DNA from: Mycobacterium parmense
GTDB lineage: Bacteria; Actinomycetota; Actinomycetes; Mycobacteriales; Mycobacteriaceae
DNA: 64,000 nt
Assembly: GCF_010730575.1 (NCBI RefSeq)
Contig: NZ_AP022614.1
Coordinates: 4,464,001 to 4,528,000, forward strand
Reading direction: 5' to 3'
The notes beneath the pieces were generated by a model. That model did no database searches, was not told where the DNA came from, and was given only the letters and a program-made list of their open reading frames with translations. Shown piece by piece: positions 61,854 to 64,000 of this stretch. Position 1 is the first letter of the stretch, and every line of letters starts with the position of its first letter. The position numbers and the translations under genes are program-made.

Positions 61854-63075
61854 GGCGGGCCAGCGCTCGCTGTAATTGGAGGAAGGCCGTGTAGTTGGCG
61901 ATCACCTCCACCCGCCCGGGTGGGCAGGACGCGATGGCGGACATGGTGTCGTGCACCAGGGTGTGCTCGACGCCCGCGTAGCCGAGGCGGACGGCCAGGT
62001 CGGTGCCGCGCTCGCCGGCGGCGACGACCCGGGTCTCCTCGAGATGCTCGAAGCGCACGTCCCACAGCCACGACAGGTCCTCGCCGTCGGGCACCTGCCC
62101 GTTGACCGCGATGACCACCCCGGGGGCGCCCTTGTCCACCATCGACAGCGCCTCCTGCCAGCCGGCCGGATTCTTGGCCAGCAGGACCCGGGCCTCGTGC
62201 GCGCCGAGCCGGACGGTCCGGTAGCGTCCGGCGACTTCGTCGACCTGGCAGACCGCCGTCACCGCCTTCGCGGGGTCGGCGCCCAGCGCTACGGCGGCGG
62301 CCACCGCCTGCGCGGCATTGCCCCGGTTGACCGCTCCCGGCAGCGCCAGCCGCATCGGCAGCGCCAGGCCGTCGGGGCCGTAGAGCGTGTCGTCGTCGAA
62401 CCACCATTGCGGGCTGGGGCGCTTGAAGTCGGCGCCGGTGGAATACCAGTGCCCCCGCTCGCGGACGATCACCTCGCCGCTGCGCGGGCAGCTCACCGAG
62501 TCGTTCGCCCAGGAGCCGCCCGCGGCCACCCACACCACGTTGGCGCTGTCGTAGGCGGCCGAGGTCATCAGCACGTCGTCGCAGTTGGCGACGACCACCG
62601 CCCCCGGGTGCCGCAGCAGGCCGGCGCGCAGCGTGCGTTCGATGACGTTGATCTCCCCGACTCGGTCGAGCTGGTCGCGCGACAGGTTGAGCATGATGAC
62701 GACCGCGGCGTTCACGGCGTCCATGACGTGCGGGACGTGCATCTCGTCGACCTCCAGCGCCGCCAGCGCGGCACCGCGGTCGGCGGCCAGCGCGGCGACG
62801 AGGCCGGCATCCATGTTGGCGCCCTCGGCGTTGGTGGCGACGGCGCCGAGCGTGCCCAGGGCGGCCGCCGTCATGCGCGTGGTGGTCGACTTGCCGTTGG
62901 TTCCGGTGACGACGACGGTGCGCCGCCCCGCCGCGAGCTGGCGCAGCACCGAGCGGTCCAGCGTCATTGCCACCAGGCCGCCGATCATCGCCCCGGCGCC
63001 GCGGCCGGTCACGCGCGACGCCCAGCGCGCGCCCGCTCCGGCGGCCAGCGCCAGGCGGGCGCGAGTGGTGATCAC
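61846..63075 (-). CDS. murT: Lipid II isoglutaminyl synthase MurT
   Basis: This 409-residue Mur-ligase-like enzyme has ATP motif GTNGKST (58-64), a central domain and the C-terminal DUF1727 domain (LSWLWDVRFEHL). The Cys4 zinc ribbon of firmicute MurT is reduced to one cysteine (C197 in SCPRSGEV). It pairs with GatD. The GTG start at 63075 was chosen by normal length. Confidence 0.9.
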   Translation of the reverse strand: MITTRARLALAAGAGARWASRVTGRGAGAMIGGLVAMTLDRSVLRQLAAGRRTVVVTGTNGKSTTTRMTAAALGTLGAVATNAEGANMDAGLVAALAADRGAALAALEVDEMHVPHVMDAVNAAVVIMLNLSRDQLDRVGEINVIERTLRAGLLRHPGAVVVANCDDVLMTSAAYDSANVVWVAAGGSWANDSVSCPRSGEVIVRERGHWYSTGADFKRPSPQWWFDDDTLYGPDGLALPMRLALPGAVNRGNAAQAVAAAVALGADPAKAVTAVCQVDEVAGRYRTVRLGAHEARVLLAKNPAGWQEALSMVDKGAPGVVIAVNGQVPDGEDLSWLWDVRFEHLEETRVVAAGERGTDLAVRLGYAGVEHTLVHDTMSAIASCPPGRVEVIANYTAFLQLQRALARHG

Positions 63076-63159
63076 GCCGGTGAGTTTATGTGGCGCCGAT
63101 TGCCGACACGATGCGGCAGCGACCGGGTGATGTCGGCCCGACGTGCCATCCTGTCGTTC

Positions 63160-64000
63160 ATGAGCGCGGTTTCCTGGGGTCGGCCGGCGGGCGAGCCGGG
63201 CGGGGGCTGGGCCGTCATCGACGTCGAGACATCGGGCTTCCGGCCGGGCCAGGCGCGGATCATCAGCCTCGCGGTGCTCGGCCTCGACTCCGGCGGCCGC
63301 GTCGAGCAATCCGTCGTCAGCCTGCTCAATCCCGGCGTCGACCCCGGTCCCACTCATGTGCACGGCCTGACCGCGGCCATGCTCGAGGACCAGCCGCAGT
63401 TCGCCGAGATCGTCGGCGACGTCGTCGAGGTGTTGCGCGGCCGCACGCTGGTGGCGCACAACGTCGCGTTCGACTACTCGTTCCTGGCCGCGGAGGCCGA
63501 GCTCGCCGGCGCCGAACTCCCGGTCGACGCGGTCATGTGCACGGTGGAGCTGGCCCGCCGGCTGGACCTGGGCACCGAAAACCTGCGCCTGGAAACTCTG
63601 GCGGCGCACTGGGGCGTGCGGCAGGAGCGGCCGCACGACGCGTTCGACGACGCGCTGGTGCTGACGGGTGTGCTGGCGGCGGCGCTTGCGCGGGCACGCG
63701 AACGCGAGGTCTGGCTGCCGGTACATCCGGTGACGCGGCGCCGCTGGCCGAACGGCCGGGTGACCCATGAAGAGCTGCGTCCGCTGAAGGTGCTCGCGGC
63801 GCGGATGCCGTGCCCGTATCTCAACCCCGGCCGCTACGTGCTGGGCAGGCCGCTGGTGCAGGGTATGCGGGTGGCCCTGGCGGCCGAGGTGAGACGCACC
63901 CACGAGGAGCTCGTCGAGCGCATTTTGCACGCGGGCCTGGCCTACAGCGATGCCGTCGACCGGGAGACCTCGCTGGTGGTCTGCAACGATCCCGCCGCCG
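63160..64000 (+). CDS. dnaQ: DnaQ-type 3'-5' exonuclease with BRCT domain, 5' part
   Basis: This partial frame (280 residues to the window edge) has exonuclease motif I VIDVETSG (D21, E23), motif II HNVAFDYSFL and motif III HDAFDDALVL. A region starting ETSLVVCNDPAA looks like the beginning of a BRCT domain, as in Rv3711c. It runs off the window. It may act as proofreading or repair nuclease. Confidence 0.88.
   Translation, partial: MSAVSWGRPAGEPGGGWAVIDVETSGFRPGQARIISLAVLGLDSGGRVEQSVVSLLNPGVDPGPTHVHGLTAAMLEDQPQFAEIVGDVVEVLRGRTLVAHNVAFDYSFLAAEAELAGAELPVDAVMCTVELARRLDLGTENLRLETLAAHWGVRQERPHDAFDDALVLTGVLAAALARAREREVWLPVHPVTRRRWPNGRVTHEELRPLKVLAARMPCPYLNPGRYVLGRPLVQGMRVALAAEVRRTHEELVERILHAGLAYSDAVDRETSLVVCNDPAA

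Noticed and set aside
61854..63930. Long minus-strand frame extending murT upstream through dnaQ
   Set aside because: The extension is Arg-rich and antisense to the exonuclease; murT starts at the GTG giving family length.

Overview
This window is a GC-rich stretch of a mycobacterial chromosome. The evidence is the gene content (LpqH 19 kDa lipoprotein, TcrXY, Tgs-type wax ester/DGAT synthase, cutinase, LucA, cyclopropane-synthase-like methyltransferase, MurT/GatD), the many GTG/TTG starts, and the gene order. Recalled from the M. tuberculosis H37Rv annotation (not searched), the backbone matches Rv3765c through Rv3711c in inverted orientation. Several blocks absent from that reference order are interleaved with it. 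It looks like a slow-growing, non-tuberculous type of mycobacterium; the species cannot be fixed from the sequence alone.

Layout. 1-3.2 kb: end of a MarR regulator, two small membrane proteins behind a SigF-like promoter, a perfect terminator hairpin and the TcrX/TcrY two-component system. 3.2-12.6 kb: lpqH, an alkylsulfatase, a tightly packed minus-strand lipid-catabolism operon (phosphotransferase-fold 'FadE36', SDR, acyl-CoA dehydrogenase, TetR, quinone oxidoreductase), a histidine phosphatase and a second phosphotransferase-fold gene. 12.7-18.9 kb: proXVWZ osmoprotectant ABC transporter, a glycolipid-binding-domain protein, tyrA, the tadA pair and tRNA-Ser(CGA). 19-34.7 kb: the accessory part, with secreted proteins, a GH5-like hydrolase, an IclR-flanked sulfotransferase/sulfatase-like/luciferase-like cluster, a hydroxyacid dehydrogenase, a TetR/SDR/dehydrogenase operon divergent from SDR-DUF1330-tgs2-Nudix, and a P450. 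34.8-37 kb: divergent LigC and Prim-PolC DNA repair genes. 37-47 kb: a repetitive Pro-rich secreted protein, a GH172-type glycosidase, a degenerate LysA paralogue with a rhomboid-like protein, SDR/thioesterase with divergent TetR, P450/TetR, a decayed SDR and a PPOX protein.

47-64 kb returns to the conserved backbone: oxidoreductase-cutinase-CsbD operon behind a second SigF-like promoter, a dehydrogenase paralogue, enoyl-CoA hydratase, LucA, tRNA-Ser(GGA), the 4.5S SRP RNA, AspC, dnaX, CMAS-like methyltransferase with its FAD oxidoreductase, an SRPBCC protein, a peptidoglycan amidase, ybaB-recR, murT-gatD and the 5' part of a DnaQ-type exonuclease. Common themes are lipid and envelope metabolism (acyl-CoA enzymes, Tgs, LucA, cutinase, CMAS, MurT/GatD, amidase), stress response (candidate SigF promoters, CsbD, osmoprotectant uptake) and genome maintenance (LigC/Prim-PolC, dnaX, recR, dnaQ). 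Genes are dense, with many 1-8 nt overlaps implying operons. I saw no insertion sequence, prophage, CRISPR array or replication origin. The only gene-free stretch over 300 bases (46372-46701) holds the decayed SDR.
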